A stretch of DNA of 64,000 nucleotides from assembly GCA_013399695.1 (NCBI GenBank), contig VXAU01002343.1:395727-459726 (forward strand), in the 5' to 3' direction. The stretch is from Formicarius rufipectus. Lineage: Eukaryota > Chordata > Aves > Passeriformes > Formicariidae. The notes under the pieces were generated by a model. That model was not told the origin of the DNA, searched no databases, and saw nothing but the letters and a program-made list of their open reading frames with translations. Position 1 is the stretch's first letter. Each line of letters opens with the position of its first letter. This document shows, piece after piece, positions 53,151 through 64,000 of this stretch. Both the position numbers and the translations under genes were made by a program.

Positions 53151-53184
53151 CTTGAGGCCCAACTTACTTGAGGCCCAACTTACT
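53151..53184 (+). repeat. 16-bp tandem duplication
   Basis: cttgaggcccaactta occurs twice with no spacer, followed by ct. Perfect copies inside a MAN2A1 intron suggest a recent event. Confidence 0.9.
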
Positions 53185-55077
53185 ACAACAAGTAAAATCT
53201 GTGTCAAACTTCTTAAAGTATGGAGTTCTGTTAAAACAATTCTTAAATGCCACATTCAAAAGGGTCTAGACTCTTCCACGACAAGATCATAGATCTTACA
53301 ACAATATCAATATTCTGATTTTTGCCTTAAGTCTTAATAATAATTTATTTTAATTTGGTCCTCTTTTATGTGAAATGGCAACAGATTATGAAAATCCAAC
53401 TTCAACAGCAAAAAGTAATGGAGAAGTCTGTATTTCTGGAAAAAGAATTCATTGTATCCATTAGCCAGAATTATGACACCTATCATTCAAATTCTTCAAA
53501 GACAGAGAAAGGAAGCAGAAAGAGAGAAGAGATCTACAAAATTATTTGGAAAGCACAGCACCATTTTTTTGCTGTGGGGTAGAACTGTATCTATAAGGAA
53601 GTGCTCCTGTCCTATGACTACTGCAAACATTCACTTTGCTGTGGACAAAGTAATGCTGCAGGCTCAAGAGCTGTGAATCAGTAATCAATGAAACACAGTT
53701 GTAGACAAGGAAGAGATCACAGTCTTAATCAATCTGATACCAGTTGGGATAGTGGAGCCAATATAGCCCAGATAAAGTCATTTACCTACAAGCAGCAACA
53801 CTGAACTCAAGAAGCAGGCACAGAGCCAACCTTTCTTTACACAGGGTATTTCATAGCCAGATGATGCAAACAAGGGGAGGAAGTTTAGGCCTCAAAAAGG
53901 GAGAGGGAACATGGGGTCATGCAGGTCTGCCCCTGAAGTTGGTACTTTGAAGCAAATGTGATGCTAAGCTAAGGAAAATGAAAATCCTCACAGCAAAATG
54001 TGAAACATACACTTCATGTGAAGATTTAATTCAATACAAGGTTTCTCCAAACTCTTCAAAGGCGTAAGACCCACAAAATCAAGGGTTACTCCACTTTGAA
54101 ATTCAAAATAGGAATGTTGTGCCAGCTGAAGGAGTGTACATGAGCTTGAACTACTAACAGAGAAAGTAGGAGAAAGCAAACAAATTCTTTAAATTCTAAA
54201 ATAAGGATCAAGACTTAAACAATAAAGGCAATATAATCTGATGTTGGGTAGTTTTACTTCAGCTGCCATGGAGCCTCTAAAGAAGGGACAAGTAGTTTGT
54301 AGCTATTTAAGTATGGCAGAATTGAAAAGGGATTTCACTGGGGTAACAGCACTGCTAAGAGACATTGAACTACAGCATAAAGTTAACAAATCCATGTTTT
54401 AAAATGTGTAGAAAAAACTGAATTTATAGAACATTTGCCAGGATGTAAAAACAATTCCAGTCCTTTAATTTATGAAACAAAAAATTAAATTATGGTGGTT
54501 ACATATCTCTCCTTCCTTTGCAAGGAAAAAAAAAATCAAGTACAAGGAGAAGCTTTTTTGAGTTTCTTTTGTACCTTTTTTTTTGTGTGTGTGCGTACCT
54601 ACTGTGAAATGATGTCACAGGATCCAAACATTACAAGATGATGTTAGAATAATTAAACTAGGTCTTGCAATCAAGCTTAAAAGTATTCTAACAATATAAA
54701 TTGGGTTTAAAACTATAACCCTTATTAAAAACACACTCAGAACAAAGTCTAATGACCTTAAATTTAATTCTTCTAGTACAGAAAAGGTTGAAGTATATGA
54801 ATTGTTCTCTCAAACTCTGGGAACACATTAAAATGTGTCCCCTCCAGAGACAGAATACTGCACTATGCATATTAACATGTTGTGAAAAAACAATCCTTGC
54901 ATTTCATTTTACTTAGACACAAGGCTCTAGATCCTGCAGAATTAACAAAACCTAGTAATGACAATGCAGTTTATCATATCAAAACACCCCACATATTACT
55001 TCCCAAGAACAAATTATTTGGCTATATTACTATGCTGTATCATATGTTTGCTCACAAAAGCAGTGGTTTGACCTTAC

Positions 55078-55272
55078 CTTTGATTGGATTGTCCTCAGAT
55101 TGACTATATGCATGTCACAAGGCATGGACGACGTGAGTGGAGAAAAGGTTTTTATCATCTCTGGGACACCTGAATCTGCATTTGTTGTCATTGGAATTAC
55201 AGGATGATTTAAGAAAAGAGAAGTCATGTGGCTAAGAAGTGACGGAAAACTGACTGATGCCTTCTCTTCACT
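55078..55272 (-). CDS. MAN2A1: MAN2A1 antepenultimate exon (65 codons)
   Basis: Minus strand, 195 nt, phase 0 at both ends, acceptor TTTTGTATTTTGCAG and donor AAG|GTAAGG (near consensus). The peptide contains FPSLLSHMTS, LNHPVIPMTT, FSPL and PCDMHIVNLRTIQSK. These correspond, at the same total length of 65, to human MAN2A1 residues about 993-1057 by recall; the stretch after VIPM (NADSGVPEMIKT) is the variable part. It continues the C-terminal beta-rich region of the GH38 enzyme; the catalytic zinc site is encoded in upstream exons that are not in this window. The preceding exon was not found up to 64000. Confidence 0.96.
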
Positions 55273-58200
55273 CTGCAAAATACAAAAGAATGAATCCAGT
55301 TAAGATGCCATTATGTCTGTATTTTGAAACCCACTTACTTTATATATGATTCCACTCATTGCATAGAAAAGTTTTAGACTACTCATTTAATTACTTTTGG
55401 AAACTTTAGATCATCCACTGATTTTCCTCTATTACTAGACATATTTCTATTTTTACAAACCATTAGCACCACTTTCAAAATTACTAGGATTAGATGACAT
55501 CTCATTGTACACCATTCCTCATGTTTCTGTGTTAGCCTCTGATGTATAAAGAATGTACTTTGGAGAAAGAAGCTAGCTGCTACTGTAGCAAGTTGCTCCT
55601 ATTTATTCAGTACCTATTTGAATATGGAAAAACAGCCAATCTTTTGTAGATTTCCTTTTCCACATTAATTTTCTGACCTGTATTTCTACTTTTTCTACCT
55701 TGTATGCTAAATCCTTCTTTCTGTTCTACCATTTTCAAAGTATTTGCCAGAAGAAATAACAACTAGCATCTTTGCCTCCATCCACATTACAAAAGATTCA
55801 TTTTCAAAGTTTTATTTCAATTTCTTGTTAGCAGGAACTGAAGTGACTCTATCCCAAGATTTCACATATTTTGTACTTGCCCAAATTTTGAATGTGCACT
55901 GCTTTGACATGGCGGCAGAAGCTGCTTTACAAACCTGAAACTATTAAATCCTACATACTCACAACAACTGCTTCATAGAAGCCAAGGAAAGAAAACAAAG
56001 GAAGTTTAAAAAGGCAATTTCTCTTTCAGAATGTCAGTGAAGATAAGAATATAAAAAAGTGAAAACTTCTTTTGTTCTTATTTTTGCCTTGCACGCTTAG
56101 TCAGATAAATTCCTGCTTGTTTACACTTAAACACTTAGTGAAACCTTTGCAGAAAGGTTACTGAAAACATAGGATCTTAAGCATTGTTATATTAAACTTA
56201 TATTTTATGACAAGTTGAAAAAACAGAAATAAAAACCAAATAGGAGATACATAAAGCAAAGGGGAGGATTAATTTTCAACTTATAACAGACAACCACAAC
56301 AGTAATTTCTGTTTTAGGTGGTGTGTGTATGCATGTTTATTTTTACCTCTCTAGCAGCATTAAATACAGCTGACAGTGTCGCAATTGAAAATATGCTAGA
56401 GTTGAATTGATGCAAGATGGTTAATTTCTGTTTTACTCTTGGTGCTTTTCTTAGTAATGAGTAACATTTTGCCTTTTTGGTAGCTACTAAGCATTGAGGC
56501 TAGTATTTTTAACTATCTATTATGACCTACAAATTACTTTCCAGAAATGATAACCATTGATCGTTATAGAGGATTGCTACTTCATGTGTCTCACCACATT
56601 TATTTATGCTGAATTCCATCTGCCATTTTACAGCATCTTTAATCCGTCTTGAGTTTTCTAATTTCTTAGCCTTAATTTTTTTTTTCCTTATCTTGAAAAG
56701 TTCAGCATCACTGGTCAACTTCATTGTCATGATTTTCTTCTTTTCCAATTACAGTATGAGCAAGCTTGCTCTACATACAGCTAAATCTGAGTCTTCAGTT
56801 CAAGTGACTGCATGCATGTTCTACCCACATGGAAAACGTGCCTATCCGTGTTCTTCCAAAGAAGAATTCAAGTATTTTATTGTAATTTCTCCTATTATTA
56901 TTACCCTTTTTCTTTCCCCCCATAAAATGAATAGATTGTTTGCATCTGAGAACTTGAAAAGAGGTCTCCTAAAATACCTCACAAACCACACATCAGAAAA
57001 GTAATGTATTCATCCTATTATAATATTTAAAACAAAATACACAACAAAAGCCCTTGCAAATGGTTCCCAGTTCCAGAGATGTTGGATTAGCAGAAGACAA
57101 AACTACCATCCAGCAACAACAGTTATTCAAGGTAAGCTTTTCACATGTACAGTTAATTAATTGGTACTCATACTCATTTGAGATCAGCAATTTTGCCTAA
57201 ACAGAACTTATATTCAGCCATTTCTTCCTCTACCTTCAAGCTCTGACACAGTTTGTTACGAGAAGAGTGATTGAAAAATCATTCTACTAAGAGCTACTTT
57301 ATGCCTGAAAGTGCTTGCTGAAAACAAACTGAACTCCTTTAGATGTCCTCATAATTTCAGACACAAATGTTCCTCAGACAATGCCACCAAAGCAATTTGA
57401 GATAAAGAGGCATGATATCTTTCTGAAAGCTTCTGTTCCATGCACAGAAAACCACTGTGTACAGAAATACAAACATGACACACACAAGTCAAAATTTTGT
57501 CCCAACTCCAGAGATTCAAAGTGTAAGAAAAAAGGGGAGACAAGTTTTCATATTATCTGACACAAAAGTAAAAGATCACCCATGGTAAACGTTATCAGAT
57601 GAATCCTCAGCCTTGCCTAGGAAAGAACAGCACAGGGAAGGTCTGTCTTCAAGACTTAATCCTTAACCTTCTCTAAGACTAACAGAAGTAATGAGAATAA
57701 AAAAAAGGTGGTTTTAATAAAGATACAGTAGATTGTATTGCAGTTGAGAATCCAGGAAAGATGGAAAGAAAGTCACAGAAAACTTTGAGAAATAATGTGG
57801 ATAGGAACAAATATGGGCAGTGGGACAAAATGCTCAGGTAACCCATAGCCAAATCACAAAGACTGGCTCCTCAGTTCCTAGATTCTGGAAATATCTGAGG
57901 GTGGCAGAGAAACACAGCTTTGAAAAGTCTCTGGCAAATGCTAGAACCAGAGCTGACTCAACTTGGCTCATTCCTGCTCCCATAGATGTTTTATCATGGG
58001 CATAAACATTGTCCTTACACCTTATCCACTTTGAAAGTAAGACTAAGCAGGAGATTTTATCTTGAATCTTGTATTCCCACATATGGAACAACAGTCAGTT
58101 TCAGATGACTGCACAAACAGAGGAAGAAAAGTCATTCACACAATCTGTGTAACAGCAATGGGAATGGAGAGTACAGAAGGTATCAAAAGCTGCCAGGAGA

Positions 58201-58925
58201 TCAAGGAAGAAAGGGTTTCGCAAACACTATGAAGACTGAGAAGGGACACTTCAAATCACACTCCCCCTTAGGTACACATCACAGTCATGAAAGGATGGGA
58301 GTACATCTTGCCCCTCTCAACCTAGTGATCCAAAATTTAAACAAGACTCTCGGGAAAAAGAGATGATAAGGGTTTGCACAGACAAACAATGTATTTGTAA
58401 GATTACTCTATACATATATTCACTACATGGCTGATTTTCAGCAGTAGCCTGCTGATGCTAGGTCAGAAGATGTAGTTTCACAGTCTCCATCCAATTAAAG
58501 TACTGCTGTCTCAAAAGCGACTTTATTTCCTCAACTTCAGTGACAGCATTTATCACTCAAAGTGTGAATGGAGCCCCTCTGGCAGCCTTACAAACATTAA
58601 GTACTGGCAAGAATCGGATGAATGCCAGATCATGATGTGCTGGCTTAATGAGCTCTAATCGAAGAAAATACTGGCTTTTTAACTACCTTACAGTACACTC
58701 ATATACATTTAGGCAATTGGAAACAGTCTGTGTTGAAATACAACCCCTTGAATGACTATGCACTAGATGTAAACAAACCATTTAGGATTCTTCCTTGTCA
58801 TCAAAACTAAGGTGAATAATTCTAAACATTCAGTTTTGAGAAAAATCAACCATACTCCAATATAACATTAGCCTCATCTATAAAAAGTGTTCTTATATTA
58901 CAAATGAGCTATTTTACTGTTAATC

Positions 58926-59215
58926 ACAGAAATAACAGAAAGTATTGGGTTAGAAAGTATGCTGAAGGTCATCTAAGTTCCAATCCCTCTTCCATCAACA
59001 GATCAGGTTACAGAGGGCCCTGTCCAAACTGGCCTTGGACACTTCCAGGCTTGGGGCATCCCTGCTCTGGGCAAAGTGTTTCAGTGCCTCCTTATCCTCT
59101 GAATTAAGAATTCTTCCCAATATCCAAACTAAATCTCCTGTCTTTTAGTTCAAAAACCATTCACCCTTGTCCTATCATGACCTGCCTGAGTAAAAAAGTC
59201 TCTCTCCCTCACAGT
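58926..59215 (-). mobile_element. CR1 LINE 3'-end fragment (antisense)
   Basis: Antisense CR1 landmarks in order: cacagaaataacagaaagta, an aaggtcatctaagttccaat block, a ctggccttggacacttccag block, a ggcatccctgctctgggcaa block, an agaattcttcccaatatcca block and a cacccttgtcctatcatgac block. In the same orientation as MAN2A1, inside its intron. Confidence 0.9.
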
Positions 59216-62200
59216 TCACAGGCTTTTCTGCTAAGAGTTTAAATCAAGGAACTGATGCCCCTTATTAGGGGACAAAAACACCAATTAAACTCTTCAGAAA
59301 TCATATAATAATTGAATAGACAAGAGAAATGGAAAATATAATAGAGAAGAAAGTAAAGCTGAAGCAGTTGGTAACTAGACATCACCAGAACTAACAGTGA
59401 ACCAAACGAACTTTTCAACGTAGACAAGTAGTCTAAAATATCCCATATACAAGTAAGGAAAGAAACTGAGGCAGACTATATCAAATCAGTATCTTGACTA
59501 TTTTCTCCTCCTCTAGACTTTTCTCTGCTATAAAAAAGACACAAAAGAAATTTAATTTTAGCAGTAAACTCCCACCAGCATCTGAACTACCTGATCAATC
59601 ATGCTGAAATGTGGATGCTGACTTTGGGTGTAAGCTCATTCAAATAAAATCTGGAAACAGACTGTATTCTGTCTGAGTGCAGACTGAAACAGTCTGGTAC
59701 CAAACCACTTGGACTACTCCTGAAAAGAAAAAGTCTCTCCATTCTCTGTTATACTGTGTGAAGAAACCAGTTTTTACCAACTTTCTCTCTCAGGTTCAGA
59801 AACCAACAGGCAGTACTCTTCAAAGAATGATGTTTCTGGACTGGAAAATGTGATCTGTGGAGTGAAAAGATTTTTCAGAGCATCTTTAGCCCCAAAATAT
59901 ATGGAGACAGTATTTTTAAATTCTCTTAATCATAAACTAGCAACTGACAGCAACAAAGAGGGTGAGGCAAAGAATACCAAAGACAAGTACGGAAAGAAAC
60001 ATTTGGGGTTTTTCTGTACAATTCAAAGACTGTACAAATCAACACGTTAGATGAGATGTTGCTTCTGCGTGAGAAATGGATTCTGTAATACTCTGTTAGA
60101 CTGCTTATAGGTGAAAAAAAAGCAGGAGACAACATCACCGATAATGTGAATTTCAGTTTTACAATACAAAAAAGTGCCAGGTGAGAGCAGATGCCTAAGC
60201 TTTAAAATTACATGCCTTTTCCCCCAAATGTAAACAGCTTAAATCCTCAACTACAGTGCTCCCCACCTGAGGAAGGAGCAGTTTCCAAAGATGAAGAGAG
60301 GGGGGAAAATTGCACAGCATTCTATACATACATTGCTCTAAAACTCCCAACTTGGAAGAGAAATTCAGATTTTATTTTGGACTGACACTAGTCAAGTTCA
60401 TAAAATTGACATCAAGCAGTAAATGGTTTCAACATAGCTACAGGTTTTACATGCAAGACTGCCTGGCTTTTGCATCTCCAAGTAAGAATCAGAAGCACCT
60501 GCTTTAAATTCATTTAAAGTTGCACATTGTAATACAAAAAGAATAATCAAACTCTGAAAAGTTCTGAAAGTGTTCCTGATATGGATGAATCATTCCCTTT
60601 CTTCTGAGGTTGATATCTGGAGCTAGATTTTTGTGTGCCTGTAAAAACTCCTTTTGAGTTTGAGATGGATAGCGGAAGGATGTTACACAATGGGTGTTAC
60701 ACCCATAGTGCAACAAATAGCAAATAGTCACTGATGAAAATGGGATTAATTCTTCTGAGCTGCATAATTCCTTTTCAGTGTGCCAGAGTGCAATGTCAAT
60801 GCAAGCACCTGTCAAAGAAAACACCACTTCAGAAGGCTTTGAAAATGGCTAACGGTTGCAGAAGAAGTTTTGCAGGGAAACTGATTAAGGTTATAGGAAG
60901 GTCTCTGAGAAGTGGGATCCAGAACATTTAAGACACCAAAGCTTCACAAGATTCTTCAGCAGACCAATCTTCAGTCAGTCTCTAAGAAAAAAGCACATTC
61001 TCTGCAACAAATCAGACTTTTAGGGAAGACTGAATATGTTGAAACCAGAAATAAGTGGCACAAATGTGAGTGCTGAACAGCCAGCTATCCTGAAATCTTA
61101 GAAAAACTATGAACAAGAACACTGATGCCAGATTATTTGCATTTAATATGGTTAGTCATTAATCAGATGCCATAACAGAACTCATGATCTATAATGAGAT
61201 CATTTCAAGAACAGGTGCTTGCTTGCTGGTCTGTGGAAGAGTGCAGAGGGTAAAGTATGTAGTCACCGTGACAGTATCACATCACCATAATTACTGGATT
61301 TAATAAATATGCAGCTATCAATATAGTTGGATGAAAGCAACCAGAAAAGCAGATAGCATAACATATCTCCTGAACGATAAAAGTATTTTGTACTTCCTTT
61401 AGACTCTCATCAATTTTATTTCTTCCCTTCCAATTCTTCTGACAGTGTTTATATTATTTAATAATGGCACAGGAGGTGAGACCTAAATAAGTAACCCATG
61501 CTAGCTCTGTGGAAGGGACATAGTCCTAAATTTTCCCTGATGACTTGGAAGAACTCATCCTGCTACCAGTGATGGCTGAAAACAGTGATAAGAAATCTTC
61601 TGGAGTTTTGATGAGTAAGTAGGTATGCAAACTGATGACAAAGACAGAAACTACCCAATAGTATATGCTAAGTTTTGCCTTGAAGAGGGCATTGGAAATC
61701 TGTTCCTCATGTAAAGTTCTTGCTGCTGATGGAAAGTGCTTTCTGTGTGCAAGGAGATTGTTCCTTGAGAGTTATTCCACTTGAGAATACAAGAAGGAGG
61801 ACTTTCTCCCGCCATTAGGGAGGATTCTGCTTTACTGCCAGAACTTGCAGCAGGAATGAGTAGCCCTTCCTAAAGCTGGTTTAAATTTCAGACCTTGTAC
61901 TGAACCAGCTCTGATCAGCTCAAAAAAGACCATAAAGAGTTCTGCCCTCTGGCTTTGGTGAATTATATGAGCTGAAAATGGAGAGGCCATGCTTGAATAC
62001 TATGCATACTACTGAGACCACAACCAGCAGACACACCAAAAAAACGACATAAAAACAAACCAAGGGAAGTGTTTATTCCTAACAGTTTTGCACAGTAATA
62101 CATGACTGGAGCTTGTAGACAAATTAGTCTTAATTTAAAAATCTTTCTGCAACACATCTTGCTCACCACACTAAGGAAAGAAAGAGTACTTGGAGGAAAT

Positions 62201-63303
62201 TATGCTGTAGGGTGCCCTGACATAAAAACAAGGACAGTGGTTGCCTGAAAGCAGATAGGATTTGTAGATAAATAAGAGATGGAAACATTATTCCTGAGTA
62301 GCAGTCAACAGAGTTATTGCACAAGAAACACAGTACAGGTATATAACAGTAGCAGGAACAGCAATTAAATGTATTGCTGAAAGCAAAGCTGTAAAGTAGC
62401 AGTACACCTGTCTTCAAATGAAATAAGAAATTAGTATTTGCCCCTTACTGAATATACATGGTAAGGCTCTAAAGAAGATGCATTGTGTTCTGTGTGACAA
62501 AAAAGTGAAAAATGTCTTTTTTTATTTAAATTCTGTGGCCACCATAAAACCCCAAAGCCTTAACATTCAAGGTTCTGTATGTATTTGATGAGTTCACTGT
62601 GGCAATTACAACTAAAAATTATGTTAGAATATCTGAGCTTGTCACACGTGGGCTTGAAAAAGCTTCTAAATGGTAATAAGACAATGTCAAGTTTCTGCTT
62701 TTTTGAAACATCAAGTTAATTAATGCTTGTTAAGGTGTGGTAACACATAGCACAGCAATGCACAGTATAGTATACAGCCACCATGTGAAGCATGCAGATA
62801 CATTATAAATATGCACACCACAGAAGTGGCAAATGCAACACAGTAATCAGACAGAAATTGCTCTATCACATTTTCATAGAAATTGAATACTGACAGACAC
62901 TTAGTAAGAAAAAGAGAGTAGTTGTTTGTGCTGGAAGAAAGGGAGTTTGATTATCTCTCACATATTTGTGCTTTCATTTACTGCATGTCCTTGTTTCTCT
63001 AAACAACCTCCCCCAAACTATAGCAGCCATCTGAGCCACTGAATTCTGGCTCCACTGGAGCGTAGGCTATGAATCCAGTTATATAAATTTAGCAAGGCAA
63101 GGTATGAATTAGGAATCTGAAGAAGAAAGTGTATGTCTGGCGTGGTATCTTTTCTCCAGCTACACCATTGATGAAAAAAAATGTATTGGCACTTCCTATT
63201 AATTCTATATCTTTCATATTATTATATTAACATAACACACTGGGTGGAGCCCAGAAAGTAAAAAAGATATCAATGCTTATTTTTCTAAAACTTAAAATAG
63301 TCT

Positions 63304-63310
<7 letters not shown>

Positions 63311-63338
<28 letters not shown>
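63311..63338 (+). repeat. Poly(A) run, 28 nt, with A/C-rich extension
   Basis: Twenty-eight A, followed to about 63375 by aaaaccc and caaaa units. No attached retrotransposon body was recognised. Confidence 0.95.
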
Positions 63339-63339
<1 letters not shown>

Positions 63340-64000
63340 AAAAACCCAACCAAAAAAAAACAAAAAAAACCCCCTGTTTTGACAAGCAAGTATTGATAAC
63401 TACTCAATTTCATTCTCTGATAAACATTAATCCCTTCAATTTAAAAATTAAATGCATTCAGTTCTTGCTTAACAATCTGAGGAAAAAGACTTAATATTAG
63501 AAGAGAATTCAAAGAGATACTCAGAGCCAAAAAATGCTTGCAAGGACAAAATGAACATGTAGGTAGAATTGGTTACTTCTCGTAGGGGAAAAAAGACATA
63601 TAGAAATTGCTTCAAAAACACAGTAAAAATATCTGAAGCCTGAGGGACACAATTATCAATAAATCAGGTGAGTATAATGTAAAATGAAAAGAAATTTGCC
63701 TAGTTCTTACTATATACACAGTTTACTTAATGAACAATACTGCCATTCTGAGTAAATCTTTAGTAGAAACCAGCTTGGGGAAAAAAGAAACACCACCCAA
63801 ATAAACAGAGAAAAAAATCCCAAACATCACACCTCCCCTTCCAAATCCTCCCACGTGGAAAAAACGACAAACCAACCAAAAAAAGCTTCAGCAAAACACA
63901 TCAACCTGAAGACTTTCACAGAGGCAATATCAGAATCTAAGAATTTATGACTCATTAGATGAACTAGAATTCAAGACCCAAAAACCAGGTAGCATTAGGA

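Larger units (their letters stand above)
51186..55077 (-). other. MAN2A1: MAN2A1 intron (3892 nt)
   Basis: Begins GTAAGG and ends TTTGTAG in the minus direction. It contains a CR1 3'-end fragment (51950-52010) and a 16-bp tandem duplication (53151-53184). The ORFs of up to about 75 codons inside have no known motifs. Confidence 0.9.
55273..64000 (-). other. MAN2A1: MAN2A1 intron, incomplete (at least 8.7 kb)
   Basis: No segment encoding the expected upstream peptide (a MDRR...ILLEKR region, by recall of the human protein) could be found on the minus strand here. The stretch is A-rich on the plus strand and holds one CR1 fragment (58926-59215) and a poly(A) run (63311-63338). ORFs up to 132 codons lack known motifs. 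Confidence 0.8.

Overview
The window is AT-rich, intron- and repeat-dominated vertebrate DNA. Several signs point to a bird, probably a songbird or close relative: at least seven CR1 LINE 3' fragments, two solo LTRs of avian type, and a tRNA-Ile-headed SINE with a CR1-like tail of the kind described from zebra finch (TguSINE1). Species and chromosome cannot be read from the sequence. In chicken MAN2A1 is, as I recall, Z-linked, so Z origin is a reasonable inference.

Only one protein-coding gene can be supported. It is the 3' end of MAN2A1 (Golgi alpha-mannosidase II) on the minus strand. Three phase-0 exons at 55272-55078, 51185-51075 and 50229-50077 encode the last 152 residues and the stop codon. 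The rest of the gene should lie beyond the right edge: 55273-64000 looks like intron. The 3' UTR runs left from 50076, and several AATAAA signals are possible between 49639 and 47965.

Positions 1-47 kb are best read as sequence downstream of MAN2A1. I found no convincing exon there. It holds CR1 fragments (56-482, 23922-24315, 35036-35230, 46640-46849), solo LTRs (5056-5640 and 11325-11781), a 309-bp non-LTR retrotransposon insertion with a 5' inversion and a 12-bp target-site duplication (2409-2717), the SINE (31345-31481), an (ATC)n microsatellite (23049-23112), homopolymer runs, an assembly gap (25564-25641) and a pyrimidine-rich tract (19.1-20.2 kb). Two more CR1 fragments sit in MAN2A1 introns.

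No operon, CRISPR array, biosynthetic cluster or new system was found. The most informative items are the twin-primed retrotransposon copy, the tRNA-Ile/CR1 SINE, the compact LTR, and the strand-composition change near 47.2 kb, which may mark the end of the MAN2A1 transcription unit.
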